Below are positions 7,567 through 16,533 of a stretch of DNA of 42,658 bases, piece by piece (position 1 is the stretch's first letter; each line of letters begins with the position of its first letter). The stretch is from Vicinamibacteria bacterium (GTDB lineage: Bacteria > Acidobacteriota > Vicinamibacteria > Vicinamibacterales > UBA2999). The notes beneath the pieces were generated by a model. The model worked only from the letters and a program-made list of their open reading frames with translations, searched no databases and was not told the origin of the DNA. The stretch is taken from contig JAICQE010000012.1 in NCBI GenBank assembly GCA_025938035.1, positions 1 to 42,658 on the forward strand, in the 5' to 3' direction. The position numbers and the translations under genes were made by a program.

Positions 7567-8669
7567 CCCGTCTGCCTGCGCGGCGACGCCGCTGCGGCGG
7601 GACTGCCTTCGGCAGCTTCGGGCGAGGGAATACGGCCGCATGCCTCACCGACCTGACGAATCCGTTCGACGAGCGCATGCGCGAACACCTCGGCCTCCTC
7701 GTTGTCGGCACCGCAGGCGATGAGCGCCTCGTGGAACGCCGGTACGCTGATCCGCCGTGCGTATCGATAGAACCAGGCAGCGTGCTCGACGGTGATGCCG
7801 CGGGCGATTTCAGCCGTCCGCTGTCCCTGATATCCGAAGTTCACGTAGCCATCGCGGACGCCCGTTACGAAGTGGGCCGTCTGCTGCGCGAAGCCTGCCG
7901 GATCCCAGCGGCCGCGCGACACGATGTTCGATCCCCAGCGGCCCATAGCGCCGCCCCAGTCCGTAACCAGATAGCGGGCTTCGCGCCCCCACCGCGATCG
8001 CACTTCGAAGATGGCCGTGTTCGAGCCGCGCGCCACGTCGCGGCGGTCCTTCGTATCCCAGTTCGCCAGCAGCATTGTGAGGATTTTCAGGCCGCTCAGC
8101 TGTTTCGTCTCGACGAAGGGATTGTCGTTCCACGACCAGCTGTGCTCGCCGAACAGCATGCGGACGCTGCGATCTTCCAGTTCGAACCGGGCGTCGGCGA
8201 ATGCGCCGTCCGCGTCAACGCACTGGCGGGCACGGGCCAGATCCTTCAGGGCCGTGATGGTGCCGGCCGGCACGTAGTGCGTGACCTCCGCGAAGTACCC
8301 GCAGGCGTGGGCTACTCGAACGGCAAAGGCTTCGGGCTTTACTTCATGCCCCCATTTGACGCGCCACAGCCGCTGCCGCGCATCGTGCACACCAATGCAC
8401 GGCTGCGAGCCGGTGAAATGCTCCTCGACGAACCGGAACGGCGGCACCGGGACGCCATCGGCGCCACCCGGTCCGTAGCGCAGATCCGCCGCATCCGCTG
8501 TCGACGGCTCGCGCCAGATTCGGTGCCGAATGGCCACGAGCCGGCGGGGACCGGCACGCCGGATTTTCCATTTGCCGCGGAGATGCCAGACCAGATACAC
8601 GGTCCACAGGCCCGCCACGAATCCGGCCGCCGCCACCACCCCGTACCAAAGGAACTCCCGCCACGCCAC
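7563..8669 (-). CDS. Membrane-anchored protein with a kinase-like motif, function unknown
   Basis: 368 residues from GTG. Residues ~5-30 are a hydrophobic anchor ('WYGVVAAAGFVAGLWTVYLVW') followed by basic residues, so the rest is probably cytoplasmic. The C-terminal half contains 'LKILTMLLANWDTKDRR' and, about 30 residues later, 'YLVTDWGGAMGRWG', an arrangement reminiscent of the catalytic and metal-binding loops of HipA/phosphoinositide-kinase-like folds; this similarity is my reading of motifs, not a confirmed family. It is translationally coupled (ATGA) to the reductase-like gene and divergent, with a short gap, from the YjbQ-like gene. The C-terminal 30 residues are low-complexity Ala/Pro. 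Confidence 0.65.
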   Translation of the reverse strand: MAWREFLWYGVVAAAGFVAGLWTVYLVWHLRGKWKIRRAGPRRLVAIRHRIWREPSTADAADLRYGPGGADGVPVPPFRFVEEHFTGSQPCIGVHDARQRLWRVKWGHEVKPEAFAVRVAHACGYFAEVTHYVPAGTITALKDLARARQCVDADGAFADARFELEDRSVRMLFGEHSWSWNDNPFVETKQLSGLKILTMLLANWDTKDRRDVARGSNTAIFEVRSRWGREARYLVTDWGGAMGRWGSNIVSRGRWDPAGFAQQTAHFVTGVRDGYVNFGYQGQRTAEIARGITVEHAAWFYRYARRISVPAFHEALIACGADNEEAEVFAHALVERIRQVGEACGRIPSPEAAEGSPAAAASPRRQTG

Positions 8670-8708
8670 TTCGTCCGTTTATGCAAGAACGTGTTACATT
8701 TGAACGAC

Positions 8709-9770
8709 TTGTCCCTTTCCAAGCCGCTCGACGTCACGCTCGAGTTAGCCCCAAAAGCTCGGTTTGATGTCGTCGACCTACGGTCGCGTTTCGCGGCCGA
8801 GCACGAGGCCCTCGAATCCTTTCCGCGGTGCCTCTACTGGTCCTTCCACACGACGGCCGGGTTTCTCGATCGCAGCCTGGCGGCCAGGCTGAGCGCTCAG
8901 CACATACCGACGTACGTGGATGCCTTCCGCACGCTGTTTCCGGAAGGGGCCGGCTACGAGCACGACCGCCTGGAGCGGCGGACCGACCTGGACGCCGACC
9001 AGCGTGCGATTGAACCGCGCAACGCCGATTCGCACCTTGCGTATATCGCCAGCGGCCTGCGGACTTGTGTCACTCACCCTAATCGGGCCGGCGAAACGGT
9101 TTATTTCGTCGATCTGGACGGCGTCTACGCCGGACGGCCGCGCCGCCGCACGACCCGCGTGATCGGATTCAGCCAGGAACGTCTGGTCGCCGCAACGCGG
9201 ATCGAAGTTCCTGTTTCGGGGCATCCGATCGATTCGGTGAACCTCAAGGATCCGCGGCTGAGCGTCTACGCGCAGCTGTCGGAGTTCGTCAAAGAGGCCG
9301 GCGTCGGCAAGGGGCGCCTGCGCGTGTCGCTGGATCCATCGGAGCGGCACTCGGCGCTGACGGTCAACGAGTATGAAACGCTGCTGATGCAGTACGACCT
9401 GGCGGAGGTGTTGAAGAACCCGCTTCGCTTCGTCGCCGAGAAGTACCGCCACGCGATGGCGAACCCGCGCGCGGTGCCGGCCAAGACGCTCGGCTACGCG
9501 AAATACGATCTCGTCCGCGTCCTGAACCAGAGCCTCGACACGCTTGGCCTCCGCGGATCGATCGTCGAGAAGATCATGGCGAGGACGCTGGCGGTGCCGG
9601 CCGCGCGCTTCTTCCGCATGCGCCGTTCGGTCAGCCTCCTGGTATCAGACTGCCAGCACGGCGTCCCGGGGATCATCGAAGGGACCTACCAGAGCCCGAT
9701 CCTCGTGCAGTGGCAGCACGCCCCGCGCCAGTCGCGCGTGCTGAACGTCTCGCTCTCCGAAATCCGCTAG
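8709..9770 (+). CDS. YjbQ-family domain protein with an additional C-terminal domain
   Basis: About 353 residues if translated from TTG 8709; GTG 8691 and TTG 8700 are in-frame alternatives, none with a Shine-Dalgarno. TACATT at 8695-8700 lies 8 nt before 8709, matching the -10/start spacing at other genes here. Residues ~15-160 resemble the YjbQ/UPF0047 fold: 'YWSFHTTAGFLDRSL', 'EHD…', 'RNADSHLAYIASGLRTCVTH', 'ETVYFVDLDG', 'TTRVIGFSQ'. Ordinary YjbQ proteins are about 140 residues, with thiamine-phosphate-synthase side activity reported for E. coli YjbQ. Here about 180 further residues follow ('LSVYAQLSEFVKEAGVGKG…VSLSEIR') that I cannot assign. It is divergent from the kinase-like and reductase genes. 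The long open frame upstream to 7506 is antisense shadow. Confidence 0.7.
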   Translation: MSLSKPLDVTLELAPKARFDVVDLRSRFAAEHEALESFPRCLYWSFHTTAGFLDRSLAARLSAQHIPTYVDAFRTLFPEGAGYEHDRLERRTDLDADQRAIEPRNADSHLAYIASGLRTCVTHPNRAGETVYFVDLDGVYAGRPRRRTTRVIGFSQERLVAATRIEVPVSGHPIDSVNLKDPRLSVYAQLSEFVKEAGVGKGRLRVSLDPSERHSALTVNEYETLLMQYDLAEVLKNPLRFVAEKYRHAMANPRAVPAKTLGYAKYDLVRVLNQSLDTLGLRGSIVEKIMARTLAVPAARFFRMRRSVSLLVSDCQHGVPGIIEGTYQSPILVQWQHAPRQSRVLNVSLSEIR

Positions 9771-10085
9771 AACGAAAGCCCTGCGCCACGCAGTCGGACC
9801 CTCCGGCTCTCCTTGCCATTTGCACCACCGTCGCCAGCAGGTGAGCCTCCAGCGCGATTTTACGGACTTCCGCGCTGACCAACACGCAATCTCGGTCTGG
9901 TTAGCGCCGACGAGCGCTTGACAGAATTAGCGACCTTGCCGGAAACTGCCGGGCAGTGCGCTCTGGGGCGCCTCCTGTCCGCGGCAAGGGAGTTTGCTCC
10001 CACCCAACGTGCCTCTTCACAACTCGAACCTTCTTCCGGCCTGAAGGTAAGCGGACACCAGGCATTTTCACGGAAGGAAGGTTTC
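9771..10085. other. Gene-free stretch before the ankyrin gene
   Basis: 315 bp without a convincing ORF; the open frame continues upstream of 10086 but lacks a start signal. I see no strong hairpin. A TTGACA at about 9918-9923 has no -10 at standard distance. The Shine-Dalgarno of the next gene (ggaagg, about 10073-10078) closes the stretch. Confidence 0.5.
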
Positions 10086-11645
10086 ATGAGCGCTCTCGAA
10101 AACCTCAGGAAGTCTGCGAGGCGATGGCTGAAAGCGTTGCGCGCGGATGATGCCGATGCGCTTGCTCGGCTGAAACGCGCAGATCCAAACGCCCCCTCCA
10201 ATCCTGCTCTGCGCGACGTTCAGCACGCGCTCGCACGGGAGCACGGCCACAGGAGCTGGGTCGATCTTCGGCGGGCTCTCGACGATGGCAAGCGCCGCGG
10301 AGCCGCCACACCCGATGCCGACCAGTACGACACTTTAGCCAGGGACATCTTGGCGGCATACCACACGGGCGACGCTGCAGTGATGCAGCGTCTGCAGGAG
10401 CGATTCCGGAGTCCGGTAACCTGGGAAACCTTGCGCGCCGAAGTCGACCATCAGCTCGAGCGGCTGCCCGATGCGGTGAGGCCCAGCGCTGAGTTATCCC
10501 TGGCGGACATCAGGCACTTCATGGCCCGGTCGGCTGGATTCGAGAGCTGGACATCGTTCTTGGACGCGTTGAGGCTTGACGGTGAGGAGTCAGAGGCCAA
10601 CGCACGAGTGGCTGTCGTCGTGCCGCCTCAATCCGATCCTGGACCGTCCGGTACCCTGCAGCCCGTGGAGCTCCGAATTACGCTGCCGATGGAACTTCAA
10701 GGTGGCAAATACACAACGACGACCGACGTGTGGAACATGCTTGCCGCAAGCCGCGCCGGTGATCTCGAAAGGGTCAACTCGCTGGTGGCCGTTACGCCTC
10801 GGCTGGTTCGCTGCGAGCATAACTACATGCCTCCGCTTCACTTGGCGGTTCGCGAAGGTCATAGAGATCTTGTGCTTTTTCTACTGGAAAGAGGTGCCTT
10901 CGACCCCGAACACGTGACGTATCCGTACAACGAGAAGCTGCTCACAATCGCCGAGGATCGCGGCGACACCGAGATCACCCGGCTGCTGCGCGAGTATGCC
11001 GGCAAACCACCGACAACGCGCGCCGACGGTAAGGCTGTTCACGGCGTTGGCACGATTCAGTTCCCAGCCGATGACGACATGAATCGGCTCGAGAAGCTCG
11101 TTGGTGCGAACGCGCTCAGCGCGGTTGAGAAGCTGCTGGACCGTCGGCCCGAACTCGTTCACTACGAACTTGCGTGTTGGGCTGAGGGAATTCTGAGCAC
11201 GCCGGCGAACCGCGCGCTTCGGCGGATGCTGGAACTGCTGCTTCGCCTCGGAGCCCGCGTGCCGGACATCGCCAAGTGGGGCCGAGCGTATTACTTCAAG
11301 CACTACGACATCGCAGCGTTTCTCTTGGAACGGGGCATGAATCCGAACCATATGAACTGGCAGCGCACGACGTTGCTGCACGACATGGCTTGGGAAGGAG
11401 ACATTCGCAAGGCGGTGTTGCTGCTGGATCACGGCGCGGATATCGATGCCGTCGATGACGAGTTCCGGTCGACACCGTTGGGTATTGCCGCGCGATGGGG
11501 ACGACGCGAGGTCGTCAAGCTGCTGCTGGATCGCGGAGCCGATCCGAACCGAGCGGGGGCGTCTTGGGCGACCCCATTGGCTTGGGCGGTGAGGAAGGGA
11601 CACTCCGACCTCGCCGCCATGCTGCGCTCAGCTGGAGCTCGGTGA
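10086..11645 (+). CDS. Ankyrin-repeat protein
   Basis: 519 residues from the ATG at 10086, preceded by ggaaggaagg at good spacing. The N-terminal ~65 residues ('LRKSARRWLKALRADDADALARLKRA…VQHALAREHGHRSWVDL') form a helical module that precedes ankyrin repeats in a bacterial family; a weaker second copy follows ('IRHFMARSAGFESWTSFLDAL', ~140-175). Ankyrin units follow from about residue 215: 'PPLHLAVREGHRDLVLFLLERGA', 'AAFLLERGMNPNHMNWQRTTLLHDMAWEGDIRKAVLLLDHGADIDAVD', 'TPLGIAARWGRREVVKLLLDRGADPNRAG', 'TPLAWAVRKGHSDLAAMLRSAGA'. No signal peptide or membrane segment, so probably a cytoplasmic scaffold. No partner evident; it is convergent with the M28 peptidase gene. Confidence 0.9.
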   Translation: MSALENLRKSARRWLKALRADDADALARLKRADPNAPSNPALRDVQHALAREHGHRSWVDLRRALDDGKRRGAATPDADQYDTLARDILAAYHTGDAAVMQRLQERFRSPVTWETLRAEVDHQLERLPDAVRPSAELSLADIRHFMARSAGFESWTSFLDALRLDGEESEANARVAVVVPPQSDPGPSGTLQPVELRITLPMELQGGKYTTTTDVWNMLAASRAGDLERVNSLVAVTPRLVRCEHNYMPPLHLAVREGHRDLVLFLLERGAFDPEHVTYPYNEKLLTIAEDRGDTEITRLLREYAGKPPTTRADGKAVHGVGTIQFPADDDMNRLEKLVGANALSAVEKLLDRRPELVHYELACWAEGILSTPANRALRRMLELLLRLGARVPDIAKWGRAYYFKHYDIAAFLLERGMNPNHMNWQRTTLLHDMAWEGDIRKAVLLLDHGADIDAVDDEFRSTPLGIAARWGRREVVKLLLDRGADPNRAGASWATPLAWAVRKGHSDLAAMLRSAGAR

Positions 11646-11672
11646 CCAGGTTCATCGAAAATGCTCGAAGGA

Positions 11673-13052
11673 CTACTTCGGTAACCGTTCCGGCATCTCC
11701 GCGACGGCGTAAGTAACGATCGCGATTGCGGCGGCCGCCTTCGAGACTTCCTCGGGCGCAATTCGTTCGACGGTATCCGCCGCCGTATGGTGGATGAGAA
11801 ACAGGCGTGCCGGATCTCCCAGATACGCCATCGTCGGCACATTCCCGGCCATGGCGATTGGGCCGATATCCGCTCCGCCTCCGCCAGGCACAATCGCCGG
11901 GAAGTTGAGCGGCGCGAGCAGCGCACCTACCCGGAGCATGACCTGACGCGCCGCTTCGGTTCCGGTGAATCCCAGCGATGCCGGCGCGAACAGTCCCGAG
12001 TCGGCTTCCAGCGCGAACACGTGGTTCGACGCCTGCGCCTGATAGCGCTCGGCGTATGCGTTGGCCCCGCGCAGCCCGTGTTCCTCGTTCTCCCACAGCA
12101 CCAGGCGGACGGTTCGCCGCGGCCGGATGCCGAGCGCCTTCATCAACCGCAGCGCCTCCCACGTCGCGATGCACCCTGCCGCATCGTCCGATGCGCCCGT
12201 GCCGACGTCCCACGAGTCGAGGTGTGCGCCAATCAGGACGATCTCGTCGGGCTGTTCGCGGCCACGAATCTCGGCAACCACGTTCGCCGATTCGACTTCG
12301 GGGCCCATCGCCCCGGACGTCACCAGCCGGACGCGAACCTTTCGACCCGCAGCCGTCAGCCGGACGATGCGGCTGGCGTCTTCGGCGGCAACTGCCGCGG
12401 CGGGAATCCGCGGCTGATCGGCGGCGTAGGTCACGCTGCCGGTATGCGTCGTGCGCAGACCGGTCGGCCCGATCGACCGCACGAGCATGGCGACCGCCCC
12501 GTACAGCGCCGCGGTGCGGGCACCGCTCGTCCGGTACGTCACCGTCTCTTGGTAATTCGTATACGGAACGTCGAAGAGCACGATCCGGCCGCGCGCTTCG
12601 GCCTGGCGCGCACGCAGATCGTCAAAGCTGGTCACCGCCAGCACTTCCGCTTCGATGCCGTTCGGCGGTGTGGCCACGGTTCCGCCCAGGCCAAGGATCG
12701 CCAGCGGGTGGCTGGGCGGATCGACAATCTCGGCGTACTCGCGACCCCGAATCCACCGCGGGACGATGACCGGCTCTGTCCGGACGTTCTCCAGGCCGTC
12801 GGCCTTCATCGCGGCAACCGCCCATTCCATTGCGCGGCGCAGATTCTCTGACCCGCTGAGGCGATGGCCGAACGTGTCGGTCATCTCCGCCAGGCGCCGC
12901 CACGCAAAATTGTCCGCCGTGGCGGCCGCGAGCAGACGTTCCGCGTTGGGCCGCAGCTGCGTGAGCCACGTCGGATCGGACGCCGTGTCGGTCCACGACG
13001 TCGCGGGGAGCGCGACGATGACGAGCGCGAGCAGGAGGCGACGAACGGACAT
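11673..13052 (-). CDS. Exported M28-family metallopeptidase with PA domain
   Basis: 459 residues from the ATG at 13050-13052; an N-terminal signal peptide ('MSVRRLLLALVIVALPATSW') follows directly, which rejects the longer frame reaching 13199. After the propeptide-like region comes a PA (protease-associated) segment (~110-260), then the M28 catalytic domain with paired-zinc ligands: 'GAHLDSWDVGTGASDDAAG' (His, bridging Asp), 'WENEEHGLRGA' (catalytic Glu and ligand Glu), 'ALEADSG' (Asp), 'FLIHHTAADTVERI' (His). It is most likely an aminopeptidase or carboxypeptidase trimming peptides in the periplasm or outside the cell. The start is 8 bp after the stop of the CxxCH protein gene, so the two form an operon. 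Confidence 0.93.
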   Translation of the reverse strand: MSVRRLLLALVIVALPATSWTDTASDPTWLTQLRPNAERLLAAATADNFAWRRLAEMTDTFGHRLSGSENLRRAMEWAVAAMKADGLENVRTEPVIVPRWIRGREYAEIVDPPSHPLAILGLGGTVATPPNGIEAEVLAVTSFDDLRARQAEARGRIVLFDVPYTNYQETVTYRTSGARTAALYGAVAMLVRSIGPTGLRTTHTGSVTYAADQPRIPAAAVAAEDASRIVRLTAAGRKVRVRLVTSGAMGPEVESANVVAEIRGREQPDEIVLIGAHLDSWDVGTGASDDAAGCIATWEALRLMKALGIRPRRTVRLVLWENEEHGLRGANAYAERYQAQASNHVFALEADSGLFAPASLGFTGTEAARQVMLRVGALLAPLNFPAIVPGGGGADIGPIAMAGNVPTMAYLGDPARLFLIHHTAADTVERIAPEEVSKAAAAIAIVTYAVAEMPERLPK

Positions 13053-13060
13053 CGTGAGCA

Positions 13061-14344
13061 CTAGGATGGCGACGGCTGGAAGTACGCTGGCAGGTCCTTC
13101 TTCGTCGCGCGCAGAATCTCCACGATGGCGCGGCGATCGACCGCCGATAAGCGGGTGGCATAGGGCGCGCGCTTCTCGCGGCCCGAAAGGATCTCCCACA
13201 TCCGCGCGTACACCGCGTCCTTGGCCGCACGCGGCAGCGCGTCGAACGCGTCGGTGTAGATCATGTAGCTGCAGGGGTACTTGAACAGCCGGCGTCGGAG
13301 GTCGAACTCGCGGAGTGATCTTCCCTGCGCGTCCCGTGGTCCCTGCGTCACGAAAAGCTCGGCAAAGCCCGACGACCCCTGCATGGGGCCGGTGAACGGC
13401 GCTTCGTCAACGAACAGCAGGTAGTCCACCAGGTCGGACGCCGCCTCCTTGACACGCAGCGACGCGTCCGCGCTCGGCGCGGCCGCTGCCAGACGAGCTT
13501 CCCAGCCGGCACGGGTGATGACGTTCGTCATCCGCACCTGGTGCGCCAGGACCATTTGCGCCACCACGTCGCTGAAGGGTGTCGGATACCCCTTGAGGTC
13601 GAACTGACCGTCCACGGTTTTCAGGACCTGCCGGGGATTCGCAAGCTTTGATTTGCCCTTGTCTTCCGGCATCACCGGGATGTTGCCCATATGACGGGCG
13701 CCGCCGTGATTGCCGGTCACCCACCATCCGCCCCATCGCTGATCGAGGGGACTGGCGTGCACCGTGTTGTACCCGTTCACGTACGAAATCTCGTCCGGCA
13801 GCGGATGGACGCTTTCGACCATCAGTCCCGGAACGCCCAGGGTCTCCCACGACAGGTGACAAGCCAGGCAGTCGTTGTTGCGCTCCAGCCGCGGCGATGC
13901 CGCCTGGCGCTGTTCGAGCTGATAGAAGACAACCCCTTGGGAACGGTCCTGGGCGGCGATCTCGAGGATGTCGCCGCCGCGAACCCACCCCACCGAGACG
14001 ATGTCGTTGAAGTAAACGGCGCGCGGGTTGCGGAAATTGATGTGAGAGGCCTGGAAGCTCGTCTTTGAAAACACCAGCGCCTGCGATTCAACCGGCACGC
14101 CCAGCGCCTCGAGCAGCGACCGCAGATATCCGTTCGCCGGATCGAACGTCAGTTTCGCGTTGCCGCTCTCCAGCCGGCGGTTGAGCGCGGCCGCGGCGTT
14201 GTTGGTCTCGCCGGCGGAATAGCGGATTGCCGCATGGTCCCGGGAGCCCACGAACACGTCGCGACGCTGGGCGGTCGCCATGGCGCCCGCGCAAATGACC
14301 GTCAAAACTGTCGCCGGGAACCGGTATCGAGGCATCCGCAACAC
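13061..14344 (-). CDS. Exported protein with a single c-type haem motif
   Basis: 427 residues from GTG 14344 (418-residue-range alternative: ATG 14335). TACAAT at 14351-14356 lies 6 nt before the GTG. A signal peptide ('YRFPATVLTVICAGAMATAQ') directs export. One CxxCH motif ('NNDCLACHLS', C159/C162/H163) suggests one covalent haem c; there is no second site and the rest does not look like a standard class I cytochrome fold. The context 'SPLDQRWGGWWVTGNHGGARHMGN' is typical of a conserved family in Acidobacteria-like genomes whose role is unknown to me. Directly upstream of the M28 peptidase in the same operon; divergent from the aromatic acyl-CoA operon with a short gap. Confidence 0.8.
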   Translation of the reverse strand: MLRMPRYRFPATVLTVICAGAMATAQRRDVFVGSRDHAAIRYSAGETNNAAAALNRRLESGNAKLTFDPANGYLRSLLEALGVPVESQALVFSKTSFQASHINFRNPRAVYFNDIVSVGWVRGGDILEIAAQDRSQGVVFYQLEQRQAASPRLERNNDCLACHLSWETLGVPGLMVESVHPLPDEISYVNGYNTVHASPLDQRWGGWWVTGNHGGARHMGNIPVMPEDKGKSKLANPRQVLKTVDGQFDLKGYPTPFSDVVAQMVLAHQVRMTNVITRAGWEARLAAAAPSADASLRVKEAASDLVDYLLFVDEAPFTGPMQGSSGFAELFVTQGPRDAQGRSLREFDLRRRLFKYPCSYMIYTDAFDALPRAAKDAVYARMWEILSGREKRAPYATRLSAVDRRAIVEILRATKKDLPAYFQPSPS

Positions 14345-14350
14345 TCACTA

Positions 14351-14356
14351 ATTGTA
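14351..14356 (-). promoter_or_regulatory. -10-like TACAAT six bases before the GTG of the CxxCH gene
   Basis: On the minus strand TACAAT ends 6 nt before the GTG at 14344. On the plus strand a TATGAT at 14367-14372 lies 13 nt before the ATG at 14386, so two divergent promoters may share this short region. No -35 boxes recognised. Confidence 0.35.
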
Positions 14357-14385
14357 AGGGCGGCGATATGATTCAGGTTGCCCTT

Positions 14386-16530
14386 ATGAGCACCCTCGTT
14401 ACCAGTACGGTCCAGGACGGGATCGCGGTCATCACCATCGACAATCCGCCGGTAAACGCGCTGAGCCAGGAAGTGGCGGATGGCATCGACGCGGCGGTCG
14501 CGCGCGCCCAGGCGGACGCCTCGGTCCGCGGCATCGTCATCGCCGGCGCAGGCCGGACGTTCGTCGCCGGTGCCGACATCAAGGGATTGGAAGAGCTTGC
14601 GTGGGGCACGGGTCCCGGGGCTCCCGACATGCACGAGAGCTTCAAGCGCATGGAGGCGGGACCGAAGCCGGTGGTCATGGCCCTCCACGGCACCGTGCTG
14701 GGCGGCGGGCTCGAGCTGGCCATGGCCGGTCACTACCGTGTGGCGGCCCCAGGCGCCCAAATGGGACAGCCCGAGGTGAACCTCGGGATCATCCCCGGCG
14801 CTGAAGGCACGCAACGGCTGCCGCGCCTCGTCGGCGTAGAAAAAGCGATCGAGATGTGCGTCACCGGAAAACCGATCAAGGCTCCGGAGGCGCTGCGGAT
14901 CGGCCTGGTCGATCGGATCATCGACGGCGATCTCGTCAGCGGCGCGGTGCAGTTCGCGCGCGAGGCAGCCGATCGTGGAGGCGCGCACCCGAGGACGAGC
15001 GAGCGCACGGACAAACTGCCCGCACTCGACGCTCTGCCGGCGATGGTCGCCGCAGGGAAGGAGCTGGCAAAGAAGACGCGCCGCAATCTCGAGGCGCCAC
15101 GCGCGGTGGTCGATGCGATCGAAGCGGCGGTCACCCTGCCCTTCGACGAAGGCTGCGTCCGCGAGCGCGGCATCTTCGCCGACTGCGCGAAATCCGAGCA
15201 GTGCAAGGCGCTCATTCACGTGTTCTTCGCCGAGCGCGGAGCGTCGAAGGTTCCCGGCCTGCCGAAGGACGCGCCGGTCGCTCCCATCAACACGGTGGCA
15301 ATCATCGGTGCCGGCACGATGGGCGGCGGCATCGCGATGGCCTGCGCGAATGCCGGAATCAACGTCGTGATCAACGACACCGGGAGCGAGCAGCTCGATG
15401 CCGGCCTGGCGCGCATTCGCTCCAACTACGACACGTCGATGAAGCGCGGGCGCTTCACACCGGAGGACGTTCAACAGCGGCTCGGACGGATCCGCGCCGA
15501 GACCGGTTACGCCGGCGTGGAAACCGCCGATCTCGTCATCGAAGCGGTGTTCGAGAACATGGCGTTGAAGAAGGAGATCTTCCAGACGCTCGACGCCCGG
15601 GCCAGGCCGGAGGCGATTCTCGCCACGAATACCTCGACGCTCGACATCGATCAGATTGCGGCGGTCACGCGCCGGCCCGACAAGGTCGTCGGCCTGCACT
15701 TTTTCAGTCCGGCGAACGTCATGAGGCTGCTCGAAATCGTCCGCGGCGCGGCGACCTCGCCGGCGACGCTCGCCTCGGCGCTGGCCATCGCCAAGCGCCT
15801 CGGCAAGGTGGGCGTCGTCGCCAGCAACGCGCCGGGATTCATCGGCAACCGGATGATGTTTCCGTACATGTACGAGGCGCAGTTCCTCGTCGAGGACGGG
15901 GCAACGCCCGAGCAGGTCGATCGTGCGCTGACCGACTTCGGCATGGCGATGGGCATCTTCGCCGTTGACGACATGGCGGGCGTGGACATCGCGTGGCGCG
16001 TCCGGCAGGAGCTGAATCAGTTTTCCGAACCGGGCGCGCGCAAGCCGCTGGTAGCCGACAAGCTGTGCGAAATGGGGCGGTTCGGCCAGAAGACGGGCGG
16101 CGGCTGGTACCGCTACGGGGACGATCGCAAACCGCTGCCCGATCCCGACGTCCTGGCGCTCATCGAGGAGACCACGACGGCCGCGGGAATCACGCGGCGC
16201 TCGTTCACCAGCGAGGAGATCATCGAGCGAACGATTTACGCGCTCATCAACGAAGGCGCGCGCGTGCTGGAAGAAGGCGTGGCGCTGCGCGCCGCCGACA
16301 TCGACACCGTCTACGTGAGCGGTTACGGCTTCCCTGCCTATCGCGGCGGTCCGATGTTCTACGCCGACCGCGTCGGGCTGGCGAACATCCACGACCGCGT
16401 CGCGGCACTGCACCGCGAGCACGGGCAACGGTGGGCTCCGGCGCCGCTGCTGGCGCGGCTGGCGCGCGAAGGCTCGAGCTTCAAGGAGTGGGACGCCGCG
16501 CGAACCGCTCCGGCGGGCGCCAGGTCCTGA
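14386..16530 (+). CDS. Bifunctional enoyl-CoA hydratase / 3-hydroxyacyl-CoA dehydrogenase
   Basis: 714 residues from ATG 14386 (an in-frame ATG at 14368 adds six residues). The N-terminal crotonase domain has 'AGRTFVAGADIKGLEEL' and the Glu-bearing loops 'GGGLELAMAGHYRVA' and 'LGIIPGAEGTQRLPRLVG'. The dehydrogenase half begins near residue 300 with the NAD-binding 'VAIIGAGTMGGGIAMACANAG' and includes the catalytic-His segment 'GLHFFSPANVM', then the C-terminal helical domains. It hydrates an enoyl-CoA and oxidises the 3-hydroxyacyl-CoA to 3-ketoacyl-CoA. There is no thiolase gene next to it; instead a CoA ligase (3 nt downstream) and a ketoacyl-CoA hydrolase follow, suggesting side-chain shortening of a phenylpropenoyl-CoA rather than ordinary fatty-acid oxidation. 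FadB/FadJ-type domain order. Confidence 0.93.
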   Translation: MSTLVTSTVQDGIAVITIDNPPVNALSQEVADGIDAAVARAQADASVRGIVIAGAGRTFVAGADIKGLEELAWGTGPGAPDMHESFKRMEAGPKPVVMALHGTVLGGGLELAMAGHYRVAAPGAQMGQPEVNLGIIPGAEGTQRLPRLVGVEKAIEMCVTGKPIKAPEALRIGLVDRIIDGDLVSGAVQFAREAADRGGAHPRTSERTDKLPALDALPAMVAAGKELAKKTRRNLEAPRAVVDAIEAAVTLPFDEGCVRERGIFADCAKSEQCKALIHVFFAERGASKVPGLPKDAPVAPINTVAIIGAGTMGGGIAMACANAGINVVINDTGSEQLDAGLARIRSNYDTSMKRGRFTPEDVQQRLGRIRAETGYAGVETADLVIEAVFENMALKKEIFQTLDARARPEAILATNTSTLDIDQIAAVTRRPDKVVGLHFFSPANVMRLLEIVRGAATSPATLASALAIAKRLGKVGVVASNAPGFIGNRMMFPYMYEAQFLVEDGATPEQVDRALTDFGMAMGIFAVDDMAGVDIAWRVRQELNQFSEPGARKPLVADKLCEMGRFGQKTGGGWYRYGDDRKPLPDPDVLALIEETTTAAGITRRSFTSEEIIERTIYALINEGARVLEEGVALRAADIDTVYVSGYGFPAYRGGPMFYADRVGLANIHDRVAALHREHGQRWAPAPLLARLAREGSSFKEWDAARTAPAGARS

Positions 16531-16533
16531 CGG

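Noticed and set aside
7506..8690. N-terminal extension of the YjbQ-like frame
   Set aside because: Runs antisense through the reductase and kinase-like genes; similarity to YjbQ only begins after about 8720.
9918..9923. TTGACA as a -35 promoter box
   Set aside because: No matching -10 at 16-18 bp; the downstream ankyrin gene is over 160 bp away.
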